The notes under the pieces were generated by a model that saw nothing but the letters and a program-made list of their open reading frames with translations, did not search any database and had not been told where the DNA came from. Position numbers and translations under genes: made by a program. Shown here one piece after another: positions 1-8,062 of a stretch of 64,000 nt of DNA (the stretch's first letter is position 1; every line of letters starts with the position of its first letter). Source of the stretch: Bacteroides cellulosilyticus (GTDB lineage Bacteria > Bacteroidota > Bacteroidia > Bacteroidales > Bacteroidaceae); contig NZ_CP081903.1 in assembly GCF_020091405.1 (NCBI RefSeq), forward strand, positions 2,852,501 to 2,916,500. Reading direction: 5' to 3'.

Positions 1-623
1 ACCTGCGTTTTGAGGATACATTCCACACCCTTATCGAAGGCGGTGCGGGCACGGTCGCAAATGCTGTCGGGAACATATATGTAGGGAGCTTTCTTCTCGT
101 ATACCTGACGCAGCAACTCCATAACGTTTACCATTGCATTGTCGTTGTAAGTGATATGAGTATAATAACCCTTGGGACGGGGCCAGAACTGCGGCCAGCC
201 ACCGTTGGGATATTGGGCTTTGAGAATATACCGGATACCATCCAGAGCGGCATTTTTGTACTTTTCGGTATTAGTGGCCAGATACAGGCGGGAGAGGTAT
301 TCGATTTCCGTACTGGTTGCATCGTTGTCTATCGTACTTTCGTTTACATCATCCTTGGAGGCGAGTACGTCTTCACGTTCTTGCTCTGTCAGTTCGGCAG
401 GCATATAGATGTTTTTGGGCCAACCGCCGGTGGTTTGTTGATAAAGCAATACATTGTCGCCAATGCGGATGGCCTCAGTTGTTTTAAAGAATTCATCGTC
501 CAATTTAGGAGCCATTTTCACCCAGGTTTTATAGGGCTTCTTCTCTTTGTAGTTTACGTTCTCTTGTGCAAATACATTTGTCAGGCATAACAAGGCCAGA
601 CAACACAGGCAAATCTTTTTCAT
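1..623 (-). CDS. Pectate lyase, PL10-like (C-terminus beyond the window)
   Basis: This secreted or periplasmic enzyme probably cleaves polygalacturonate by beta-elimination. The frame runs off the left edge of the window, so only about 207 N-terminal residues are visible. It begins with a signal peptide (MKKICLCCLALLCL, then FAQ). The mature part has the aromatic/glycine motifs typical of family 10 pectate lyases: GGWPKNIY, then NDATSTEIEYL and a second GGWPQFWP with an NDNAM motif. In known PL10 enzymes the catalytic residues lie mainly in the missing C-terminal half, so activity cannot be judged. It is followed, on the same strand, by no visible gene. A sigma-ABfr-like -7 box lies 30 bp upstream of the ATG, so it is probably transcribed separately from the efflux operon behind it. 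The family call is by motif recognition. Confidence 0.82.
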   Translation of the reverse strand, partial: MKKICLCCLALLCLTNVFAQENVNYKEKKPYKTWVKMAPKLDDEFFKTTEAIRIGDNVLLYQQTTGGWPKNIYMPAELTEQEREDVLASKDDVNESTIDNDATSTEIEYLSRLYLATNTEKYKNAALDGIRYILKAQYPNGGWPQFWPRPKGYYTHITYNDNAMVNVMELLRQVYEKKAPYIYVPDSICDRARTAFDKGVECILKTQ

Positions 624-652
624 GGTCGTTGTTTTTTATAGTTCTATGATGG

Positions 653-660
653 CAAAAGTA
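653..660 (-). promoter_or_regulatory. Bacteroides -7 box (TACTTTTG) upstream of the pectate lyase
   Basis: On the minus strand this reads TACTTTTG, matching TAnnTTTG, 29 nt before the ATG at 623. I see no good -33 element at the expected distance, so this is a half-supported promoter. Confidence 0.45.
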
Positions 661-695
661 GAGGAAAAAAACTCGCCTGATGGGGAATATTTGTT

Positions 696-2021
696 TTATT
701 CCAGGTATTTTGTTACTTTTCCACTGATTTGCAACAAAGAAATTTCGCATAATTTAGTGTTGTACTCTGCTGAAAGAATTCTTTCTTCTGCATCTAAAAG
801 GCTCTTCTGTGCTTCACGCATTTCGATACCTGAAAGGTTTCCCAGCATATAACGCTCCATGGCAATTTCATGGTTTTCTTTAGCAGCTACAAGGTTCTGG
901 CGTTCCAGGTTCAGCATTTGCAGATTGTTTTGGTAAGCTTGCCATAAGTTGCTCAGGTCTGCACGTAAGGCTTGTTCCAGTTGTTCGCGTTCCAGGCGGG
1001 CATTCTGAATGGCAATACGTGCATTGTTGCGTTCCCGGCGACGGTTTCCATCGAATAGGTTGAAGCCGATAGTCAGGCCGAAGTTGGCACCAAGATTACC
1101 GCGTTGGATGTTAGTGGCGATATCGTATTTGTTGAAGGTATAGCCATAACCACCGTTCATCTTCAGATAAGGATAGTCGCGGGAACAAACCTTTTTGTAA
1201 TCCAGCTGGGCAAGCGTGTTGTTTTGATAGGCTTTCAACAGAGAAGCGTTGGTTTGCAGAGTCATGTTCCAAAGCTCTTCAAAGTTTAGTCCACCGTCTA
1301 CGTTGATCAGACTGTCCTGAACGATGATGGGCTGGTCTACATCTTCGTTCGCCATCAGTTCGTTCAGTTGGATACGGGAGGTATGCAGCAACTCTTGCTG
1401 TTTCATATACTGGGCACTGTCTGCATTGAAGTCTACCTTTGCCTGTTGGTAATCCAGACGGGAGAAGTTACCGATGTGATAACGCTCTTCCACGATACGC
1501 AAACGCTCTTTGGACAAAGATACGGCATAGCGGAAATTATTCAGACGGATCTTATGTTGCAGATAGTTGTAATATTCGGCAGCGATGTTGGCTATCAGGT
1601 CTTCTACGGCGATACGGGTATTGGTTTCACCTTGTCTTTCCAACTCTTTCAGACGTTGGTAGTTGGCGGTGATGTTGAAGCCGTCGAAGATAGTCCAGTT
1701 CAGATTAAGCCCCACGTTCATGGTCTGATCGAATACACCATTCTCTTTGACATGTTCTCCGGTAGCCCGCACTTTACTGTCTGTATTGTCTACGGTTCCT
1801 TTATAACTTGCAGAGAGGTCAAGTGTCGGCAGATAACCGGCGTTTCCCAGCGTGGCGTTGTTTTTGCTGACTTGTTCCTCGTTGCGGGTAATGCGCAGCG
1901 AGTAGTTATTTTGAAGCCCGTATTCCAAGCAGGACTTTAATGTATAAGATTGCGGCATCTGCGCTTGCAATGCAAGCGAGGTGCTACAAATGGCTATGAG
2001 GGATAAAATCGTACGTTTCAT
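696..2021 (-). CDS. TolC-family outer membrane efflux protein
   Basis: This is the outer-membrane channel of the RND pump encoded just upstream. The 441 residues begin with a signal peptide ending near ALQAQ. Two long alpha-helical, coiled-coil-rich repeats follow, about residues 25-230 and 250-440, as in OEP/TolC proteins. Motifs such as LNLNWTIFDG and IGFNLFDG are the usual beta-strand signatures that start each half. The ATG overlaps the stop of the permease gene (ATGA at 2018-2021), so translational coupling is likely. There is no lipobox, unlike the OprM-type protein of the second pump. It is the third gene of an adaptor-permease-channel operon. Confidence 0.93.
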   Translation of the reverse strand: MKRTILSLIAICSTSLALQAQMPQSYTLKSCLEYGLQNNYSLRITRNEEQVSKNNATLGNAGYLPTLDLSASYKGTVDNTDSKVRATGEHVKENGVFDQTMNVGLNLNWTIFDGFNITANYQRLKELERQGETNTRIAVEDLIANIAAEYYNYLQHKIRLNNFRYAVSLSKERLRIVEERYHIGNFSRLDYQQAKVDFNADSAQYMKQQELLHTSRIQLNELMANEDVDQPIIVQDSLINVDGGLNFEELWNMTLQTNASLLKAYQNNTLAQLDYKKVCSRDYPYLKMNGGYGYTFNKYDIATNIQRGNLGANFGLTIGFNLFDGNRRRERNNARIAIQNARLEREQLEQALRADLSNLWQAYQNNLQMLNLERQNLVAAKENHEIAMERYMLGNLSGIEMREAQKSLLDAEERILSAEYNTKLCEISLLQISGKVTKYLE

Positions 2022-5000
2022 GATTTCTTTAACTTACTTCTGTTAGTGGATACATAACTATATATGGCAGGTACGATATACATAGTGAGGAATGTGGATA
2101 CCAACATACCGCCCACTACGGCTGTACCCATGGCAATGCGCTGGTTACAACCTTCACCCGAAGCGAATGCCAACGGTATTAGTCCGAGAATGGTAGAAGC
2201 ACTCGTCATTAGGATGGGGCGCAGACGTTGCAGGGATGCATCCTTGATGGCTTCCATTTTATCTTCTCCGGCTTCCTGTTTCTGGTTGGCAAACTCTACA
2301 ATAAGGATACCGTTCTTTGCCACCAGACCAATCAGCATGATGATGCCAATCTGACTGAATATATTCATCGTAATATCGTTGAAGTACATGAATACCAAGG
2401 CTCCGGCAATAGCCAAAGGCACGGTAAGCATGATAATCAACGGATCTTTGAAACTCTCGAACTGCGCTGCCAGAATCAGGTAGATCAGCAGAATTGCCAA
2501 TACAAAGGCAAACATCAGACTGGAAGAACTTTCCCTGTACTCTTTGGAGTCTCCCGTCAGTGCGGTACGGAATGTCTCATCCAATGTTTCTTTGGCAATC
2601 TTATCCATCTCGTCCAATCCTTGTCCGATGGTTTTCCCATCAGCAAGTCCGGCAGAAATAGTGGCGGAAACGAAACGGTTGTAACGGTACAATTGCGGAG
2701 GGGCGATACCGCCGGTCAGTTCAATCAGGTTGTCCAACTGCACCATTTCACCTTTATCACTACGAATATAGATGCCTTTCAGGTCGGAAGGCTTGTTGCG
2801 TTGCTGGCGGTTGATTTCACCCAATATTTCGTATTGCTTTCCGTTCATATAGAAATAACCCATACGCTGACCGCTCAATCCGTATTGAAGCGTTTGCGCG
2901 ATATTGCGTGTGCTTACTCCCATGATACTTGCCTTGTCGCGATTGATATTGATGCGGGCTTCCGGCTTGCTGAATTTCAGGTTCACGTCGGCCATCTGGA
3001 AAACCGGATTTTCATAAACCTTCGCCATAAATATCGGCAACACCTCTTGTAATTTCTCAATGTTGGTAGCCTGCAATACATATTGAACCGGCATACCACC
3101 GCGTCGTCCACCGAAAGAGGACGATTGCTGTACGAACGAACGCGCCTTGGTCTTTTTCTGTACAGCCTGCGAAATCTTTTCGGCTACTTCCATCTGTGTG
3201 TAGTCACGCTCTTTCATGTCTTTCAATGTGATACGCACGTTACCGCTACCACTTGACACGCGTGCCGTTACCGATTCTGCATCCGGCAGAATGGAATCTA
3301 CCAACTGGTTGATGTCTTCCGTATAATCCCGTATGTATTCGTAAGTCACACCCTCCGCACCACGCACGTTGATACTGATTTGCGAGCGATCTTCCAATGG
3401 TGCCATTTCGGCAGGGATGGCATTCCACAGATATACGATAATGATTAATGTTCCTAATACAAGTGGCATGGCCAGCCAGCGTTTACGGAGAAAAATTTCC
3501 AATGACCGGCTGTAGATGCGGTTCATTCCTTCAAAGAATGGTTCGGTTTTTATATAGAACCAGTTTTTCTTTTCTTGTTTCACTAACAACTTGGTGGCAA
3601 GCATCGGAGTGAAGGTCAATGCGGCAAAGGAGGAAATGATCACCGAACCGGATACCACGATGCTGAATTCGCGGAAAAGCCGTCCCGTCATTCCGTCCAT
3701 AAATACGATAGGGAAGAACACGGCTACCAGCGTGATGGTGGTAGAGATTACAGCAAAGAAAATTTCCTTGGCGCCCTCGATGCCGGCCTCTTTCGGCGGC
3801 ATTCCGCGTTCAATGCGGACATAGATGTTTTCCGTCATTACAATGGCGTCATCCACCACCAGGCCTACTGCCAGCACTACCGCCAGCATGGAAAGCACAT
3901 TGATAGAGAATCCTGCCAGATACATCACAAAGAATGCTCCGATAAGCGAAACGGGGATCACGATACAGGGCACCAGCGTTACACGCCAGTCGCGCAGGAA
4001 GAGGAAGATGATGATGATGACGAGAATGAATGCCACGTATACCGTTTCCTTTACCTCATTGATAGAGGCGCGGATAAACTTGGTATTGTCGAAACCATAA
4101 GAGTATCGCACATCATCCGGAAGGTCTTTCTTCATCTGTTCCATGCGTTCGTAAACGGCATCGGCAATCTTGATGTGGTTGGCGCCCGGTTGAGGTACCA
4201 CAACAATACCTACCATTGGTACGCCATTCATTTTCATGTAGCTCTTGATGTCCGCAGGACCCAGTTCCGCCCGTCCGATATCACTGAAACGGACAATGCG
4301 GTTGTTGTCTTCCCGCAGGATAAGATTATTGAATTCTTCTGCCGTGTGCATCAATCCCAATGTACGGATGGTAAGTTCCACCGTATTACCTTCGATACTT
4401 CCGGACGGGAGTTCCACATTTTCTTTATCTACCGCATTCTTTACGTCTATGGGGGTAATGCCGTAACCCGACATCTTGATAGGATCGAGCCAAAGGCGCA
4501 TGGAATAACGCTTTTCCCCCCAGATACTGACACCACTTACGTCTGCAATGGTCTGCAATTGCTCTTTGACGGTGAGGTCTGCAATCTCGCTCAATTCCAG
4601 CAAGGAACGTTTGTCGCTTTGCAATGCTACCATCAGTATAGGCATGGCGTCCGCATCTGCTTTTGATACGGTAGGAGGGTCACAGTCGCGAGGCAAATAA
4701 CGTTGGGCGCGTGAAACTTTATCACGCACGTCGTTTGCAGCCGTTTCCAGGTCTACGGAGAGTTCAAATTCTACCGTAATACGGGATGAACCTTGCTGGC
4801 TGACGCTGGACAAGGAACGGATTCCCGGAATACCATTGATGTTTTGCTCCAATGGCTCGGTAATCTGGTTTTCGATAACATCGGCATTTGCACCCGGGTA
4901 GGAGCAGGATACCGAAATGATGGGATTGTCCACTGACGGATATTCGCGGACGCCGAGATAGCTGTACCCGATCAGTCCAAAAAGCAGGATGATAAGGGTA

Positions 5001-5050
5001 AGCACTGTGGAGAGTACCGGGCGCCGTATGCTGAGTTCGGATATGTTCAT
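2018..5050 (-). CDS. RND multidrug efflux permease (HAE-1/AcrB-like)
   Basis: This inner-membrane proton-driven pump exports hydrophobic or amphiphilic compounds through the periplasm. At 1010 residues it has the usual family length. It has an N-terminal TM1, a large periplasmic loop (about 40-330), TM2-TM6 (330-550), a second periplasmic loop and TM7-TM12 at the C-terminus. The conserved VGLVVDDAIVMTEN block contains the paired aspartates of the proton relay in TM4, and LVAKNGILIVEFAN matches the TM10 lysine region. The adaptor lies 12 bp upstream and the TolC partner overlaps downstream. Substrates cannot be read from sequence. It is clearly a different paralogue from the 1043-residue permease at 33794. 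Confidence 0.95.
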   Translation of the reverse strand: MNISELSIRRPVLSTVLTLIILLFGLIGYSYLGVREYPSVDNPIISVSCSYPGANADVIENQITEPLEQNINGIPGIRSLSSVSQQGSSRITVEFELSVDLETAANDVRDKVSRAQRYLPRDCDPPTVSKADADAMPILMVALQSDKRSLLELSEIADLTVKEQLQTIADVSGVSIWGEKRYSMRLWLDPIKMSGYGITPIDVKNAVDKENVELPSGSIEGNTVELTIRTLGLMHTAEEFNNLILREDNNRIVRFSDIGRAELGPADIKSYMKMNGVPMVGIVVVPQPGANHIKIADAVYERMEQMKKDLPDDVRYSYGFDNTKFIRASINEVKETVYVAFILVIIIIFLFLRDWRVTLVPCIVIPVSLIGAFFVMYLAGFSINVLSMLAVVLAVGLVVDDAIVMTENIYVRIERGMPPKEAGIEGAKEIFFAVISTTITLVAVFFPIVFMDGMTGRLFREFSIVVSGSVIISSFAALTFTPMLATKLLVKQEKKNWFYIKTEPFFEGMNRIYSRSLEIFLRKRWLAMPLVLGTLIIIVYLWNAIPAEMAPLEDRSQISINVRGAEGVTYEYIRDYTEDINQLVDSILPDAESVTARVSSGSGNVRITLKDMKERDYTQMEVAEKISQAVQKKTKARSFVQQSSSFGGRRGGMPVQYVLQATNIEKLQEVLPIFMAKVYENPVFQMADVNLKFSKPEARININRDKASIMGVSTRNIAQTLQYGLSGQRMGYFYMNGKQYEILGEINRQQRNKPSDLKGIYIRSDKGEMVQLDNLIELTGGIAPPQLYRYNRFVSATISAGLADGKTIGQGLDEMDKIAKETLDETFRTALTGDSKEYRESSSSLMFAFVLAILLIYLILAAQFESFKDPLIIMLTVPLAIAGALVFMYFNDITMNIFSQIGIIMLIGLVAKNGILIVEFANQKQEAGEDKMEAIKDASLQRLRPILMTSASTILGLIPLAFASGEGCNQRIAMGTAVVGGMLVSTFLTMYIVPAIYSYVSTNRSKLKKS

Positions 5051-5062
5051 AAGGCGTCTGGT

Positions 5063-6145
5063 TTAATAGATGTTATCCAATGTTACGGGTAGTCCTGTGC
5101 GGAGCTGCAATGTTCCGGAAATTATAATTGTATCTCCGGTCTGCAAACCCTGCAATACTTGGGTTTCAGCTTCTGTACGTATGCCAGTTTGTATTTCTAC
5201 AGGCTGGGCTTTTCCCGATTTATAAAGGAAAATCTTGTCCTTACCCATTTCCGGAACGATAGCTTCGGATGGAACGGCAAGGGCATCATGGATTTCATTT
5301 TTACTTAAACGGATATCCGCATAGCGTCCGGGCATTACATTACCGCTGGCATTGGGGTAGAGGGCACGCAATGTCAATGTATGGGTGTTTTGATCCATTC
5401 TCGATTCACGTGCGTACACTTTGGCATGGAAGGTTTCAAGTTTACCCTCAAGTCCGAAGTTTACTCCTGCACCGATTTTAACGTCATTGGCATAACGTTC
5501 GGGAACGGAAAATTCTACTTTCAGCGGAGATATTTTTGTGAGTTTGGCAACGATAGTAGTGGGGGAAGCATAGGTTCCGACACTGACCTGACGCAGACCG
5601 ATTACACCGTCGAACGGGGCACGAAGCTCGGTTTGTGCAATGTTAGCTTCTATCAGGTCTATGTCTGCATTCAGGGTTGCCAGTTCAGTTTTTACCTGCT
5701 CGTAGGCTTCCTTACTGACTGCATCCCGCTCCAATAATGCATTCTGGCGAAATACGCGGTCTTCTGCCAGTTTCAGTTGGGCAACAAGACGCTGCAACTG
5801 TGCCTGTAAAGGCCGGTCGTTCACTTTAGCCAGCAGTTGACCTTTTTTAACCTGGCTGCCTTCCTCAAAATTGATTTCTATGATTTTACCTGAGGTTTCG
5901 AAAGAAAGATCCACTTCTTCATCAGGTAACAGGCTACCGCTGATTTTGATTTCATCTTTGAGCAGCTGTGGCTTTATGATCTTTGCGTTTACATTTAATG
6001 CTTTTTTGCCATTGCGGTTACTGCTCATAACTTTGTCGGCAGCTGCCAATTCTTTATTCTCTTTAGGAAGCTGGGAATAAATACCCCAACCTATCAGTCC
6101 GGCACCAATGAAAATGATAATGCCCCATTTAACTTTTTTATTCAT
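5063..6145 (-). CDS. RND efflux periplasmic adaptor (HlyD/AcrA-like)
   Basis: This membrane fusion protein links the inner-membrane permease to the outer-membrane channel. Of its 360 residues, a single N-terminal TM anchor spans about 8-24. It is followed by a biotinyl-lipoyl half (VDLSFETSGKIIEINFEEGSQVKKGQ), a coiled-coil hairpin at about 110-165, the second lipoyl half (AQTELRAPFDGVIG) and C-terminal beta-barrel domains. It is the first gene of the operon. The 200 bp upstream contain no convincing sigma-ABfr promoter. A gtgataa-rich hairpin that terminates rsgA lies between 6262 and 6335. Confidence 0.93.
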   Translation of the reverse strand: MNKKVKWGIIIFIGAGLIGWGIYSQLPKENKELAAADKVMSSNRNGKKALNVNAKIIKPQLLKDEIKISGSLLPDEEVDLSFETSGKIIEINFEEGSQVKKGQLLAKVNDRPLQAQLQRLVAQLKLAEDRVFRQNALLERDAVSKEAYEQVKTELATLNADIDLIEANIAQTELRAPFDGVIGLRQVSVGTYASPTTIVAKLTKISPLKVEFSVPERYANDVKIGAGVNFGLEGKLETFHAKVYARESRMDQNTHTLTLRALYPNASGNVMPGRYADIRLSKNEIHDALAVPSEAIVPEMGKDKIFLYKSGKAQPVEIQTGIRTEAETQVLQGLQTGDTIIISGTLQLRTGLPVTLDNIY

Positions 6146-6261
6146 GTATCAGTATTAGTATTATATCAGATATTAAGTTAGATTATGTAGCACTAATTGG
6201 ACATATTAGGAACAGAAAGGTTTAATGCGAGAAGCGTTAAAAAAGGTGATAAAGTGATATG

Positions 6262-6335
6262 AAAAAGGGTGATAAGGTGATAAAGTGATAAAATGCTAAA
6301 GTGATAAGCAAATGCTTTATCACCTTATCACCCTA
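6262..6335 (-). terminator. rsgA terminator built from gtgataa repeats
   Basis: The arms 6267-6286 and 6316-6335 are perfectly complementary over 20 bp, with a 29-nt loop. Read on the minus strand, the hairpin ends in CCCTTTTT, a suitable U-tract, just behind the rsgA stop at 6347. Further copies of the heptamer gtgataa lie at 6247-6260 and in the loop, so the terminator is part of a simple-word repeat cluster (6247-6340). It separates rsgA from the efflux operon. Confidence 0.7.
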
Positions 6336-6346
6336 CCACTCTTTTT

Positions 6347-7279
6347 TTAATACGCCGCTCTGTATTTACCTTCCTCTTTGTCTTCCAACATGTTAAGGTA
6401 TGAGGCATAACGTGATTCGCTGATGTAGTGCTCCTCCACGGCTTTTCGTACAGCACACCCCGGTTCGTGGCGATGCGTACAGTTACCGTAACGGCAATCG
6501 GCGGAGAGCTTAAATATCTCCGGAAAGTAGTGTCCTATTTCCTCCTCTTCCATATCGAATGTTCCGAAACCTTTGATGCCTGGTGTGTCAATGATATATC
6601 CGTCTCCCGGAACGGGAAACATCTCAGAGAACGTAGTGGTGTGCATTCCTTTGTTGTGGTAGGTGGAAATCTCACCCGTTTTTACGTCCTGTTCAGGCAA
6701 TATTGCGTTGATGAGCGTTGATTTTCCTACACCGGAATGACCGGAGAAAAGTGTTACCCGCCCTTTAAGTTCTTCCTGAATGAGTTCAATGCCTTCACCG
6801 GTTTTGGCGGAGACTTTGAAGCAGGGATAACCGATAGTGGTATAGAGATTGATGAGGCTGTTCATATAATGAAGTTCCTCTTCATTGTATGCGTCTATTT
6901 TATTGAAGATGATTTTTACCGGAACACGGTATGCTTCGGCAGAAGCCAGAAAACGGTCGATAAAGGTGGTGGATGTTTCCGGATAGTTGACCGTTACGAT
7001 AAGCATGCTTTGGTCAAGGTTTGCAGCGAGAATATGCGATTGCTTGGAGAGATTGGAAGCACGACGGATAATGTAATTTTTCCGGTCTTCTATTTCACTG
7101 ATGAAAGCAGTTCCTTCCGGATTCAGAATGATTTGGACATAGTCTCCCACAGCTACCGGGTTGGTACTGCGAATGCCTTTTAACCGGAAGTTACCCTTGA
7201 TTTTGCACTCCACACATTTACCTTCGTCGGTTTTTACCAAATACCAACTACCTGTATTTTTTATTACCAGTCCCCTCAA
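6347..7279 (-). CDS. rsgA: Ribosome small-subunit-dependent GTPase A
   Basis: This circularly permuted GTPase helps late maturation of the 30S subunit. An OB-fold occupies about residues 1-70 ([15 protein letters not shown]). The G domain follows in permuted order: NKID (G4), [14 protein letters not shown] (P-loop) and DTPGIKGFG (G3). A C-terminal zinc site is formed by C-x-Y-x-N-C-x-H-R-x-x-x-x-C. An in-frame ATG exists at 7312, but its 11 extra residues are encoded by an intergenic caattg repeat. The TTG at 7279 gives 310 residues starting (M)[12 protein letters not shown], which fits how Bacteroides homologues begin as I recall them. I prefer it, but the start is not proven. Confidence 0.93.
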   Translation of the reverse strand: MRGLVIKNTGSWYLVKTDEGKCVECKIKGNFRLKGIRSTNPVAVGDYVQIILNPEGTAFISEIEDRKNYIIRRASNLSKQSHILAANLDQSMLIVTVNYPETSTTFIDRFLASAEAYRVPVKIIFNKIDAYNEEELHYMNSLINLYTTIGYPCFKVSAKTGEGIELIQEELKGRVTLFSGHSGVGKSTLINAILPEQDVKTGEISTYHNKGMHTTTFSEMFPVPGDGYIIDTPGIKGFGTFDMEEEEIGHYFPEIFKLSADCRYGNCTHRHEPGCAVRKAVEEHYISESRYASYLNMLEDKEEGKYRAAY

Positions 7280-7280
7280 T

Positions 7281-7386
7281 TCAATTGACAGTTGATAACT
7301 GACAATTGACAATTAACGTTTGGCAGAATCCCTTTACTATTATGTCATAGGGTAATTGTCAATTATTAATTGTCAATTGTCAATTG
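7281..7386. repeat. Inverted caattg/ttgacaatt word repeat between frr and rsgA
   Basis: The left arm (7281-7315) and right arm (7353-7386) are both made of repeated caattgacaatt words and are roughly inverse complements. They enclose a loop that contains a small CCCT...AGGG hairpin. The element fills the whole gap and reaches the start codon of rsgA. Its loop lacks the GCTGCGCTATG core found in other hairpins of this window. Confidence 0.7.
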
Positions 7387-7390
7387 GTTT

Positions 7391-7951
7391 TTATACGGTC
7401 ATGATTTCTTTGTCCTTTGCAGCCAGCATATCATCAATTTGCTTGATGTATTTATCGTGAATCTTCTGCAATTTCTCTTCACCTCCCTTTTGTGCATCTT
7501 CTGCCAGGCCGTCTTTAACAGACTTTTTCAGGCCATCGATTGCATCACGGCGGGCATTACGTACGCTCACTTTGGCAGTTTCGCCTTCACCTTTACATTG
7601 TTTGGCAAGTTGTTTACGACGTTCTTCGGTCAGCGGTGGAATGCCGATACGGATGATTTCACCGTTATTTTCCGGCATGATGCCAAGGCTGGAGTCGATG
7701 ATGGCTTTCTCAATCACCTTGAACATGCTTTTGTCCCAGGGCTTGATGACTATACTACGGGCATCCGGAGTATTTACGGCAGCTACGTTATTGATGGGAA
7801 CCATGCTTCCATAGGAATCCACACGGATACCGTCCAGCAAACGAACGTCTGCTTTTCCGGCGCGGATGTGAGCCAATGCTTCTTCCAGATACATGACGGC
7901 CATATCCATTTTTTCTTGCGCTTCATCTAAGATTTCTTTTACTTCTCTCAT
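7391..7951 (-). CDS. frr: Ribosome recycling factor
   Basis: This cytoplasmic factor works with EF-G to split the post-termination ribosome. The 186 residues match the family length. Hallmarks are the [23 protein letters not shown] region near residues 28-50, [28 protein letters not shown] and the C-terminal coiled-coil helix, which together form domains I and II. It has its own sigma-ABfr promoter. rsgA follows on the same strand after 111 bp of inverted repeat. Confidence 0.97.
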   Translation of the reverse strand: MREVKEILDEAQEKMDMAVMYLEEALAHIRAGKADVRLLDGIRVDSYGSMVPINNVAAVNTPDARSIVIKPWDKSMFKVIEKAIIDSSLGIMPENNGEIIRIGIPPLTEERRKQLAKQCKGEGETAKVSVRNARRDAIDGLKKSVKDGLAEDAQKGGEEKLQKIHDKYIKQIDDMLAAKDKEIMTV

Positions 7952-7993
7952 ATTCTTTGGTTTTGGAGTTTTACTTCTCTAATTTTGATTGAA

Positions 7994-8025
7994 CAAAAGT
8001 AGATTATTTTTTGATAATCTGCAAG
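7994..8025 (-). promoter_or_regulatory. sigma-ABfr promoter of frr
   Basis: On the minus strand CTTG (8022-8025) and TACTTTTG (7994-8001) are separated by 20 nt, a near-perfect match to the Bacteroides consensus. The predicted transcript starts about 35 nt upstream of the frr ATG. Confidence 0.72.
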
Positions 8026-8062
8026 CTCTCAAGGCAGAAAGCAGGATAAGAAAACTTATTTC

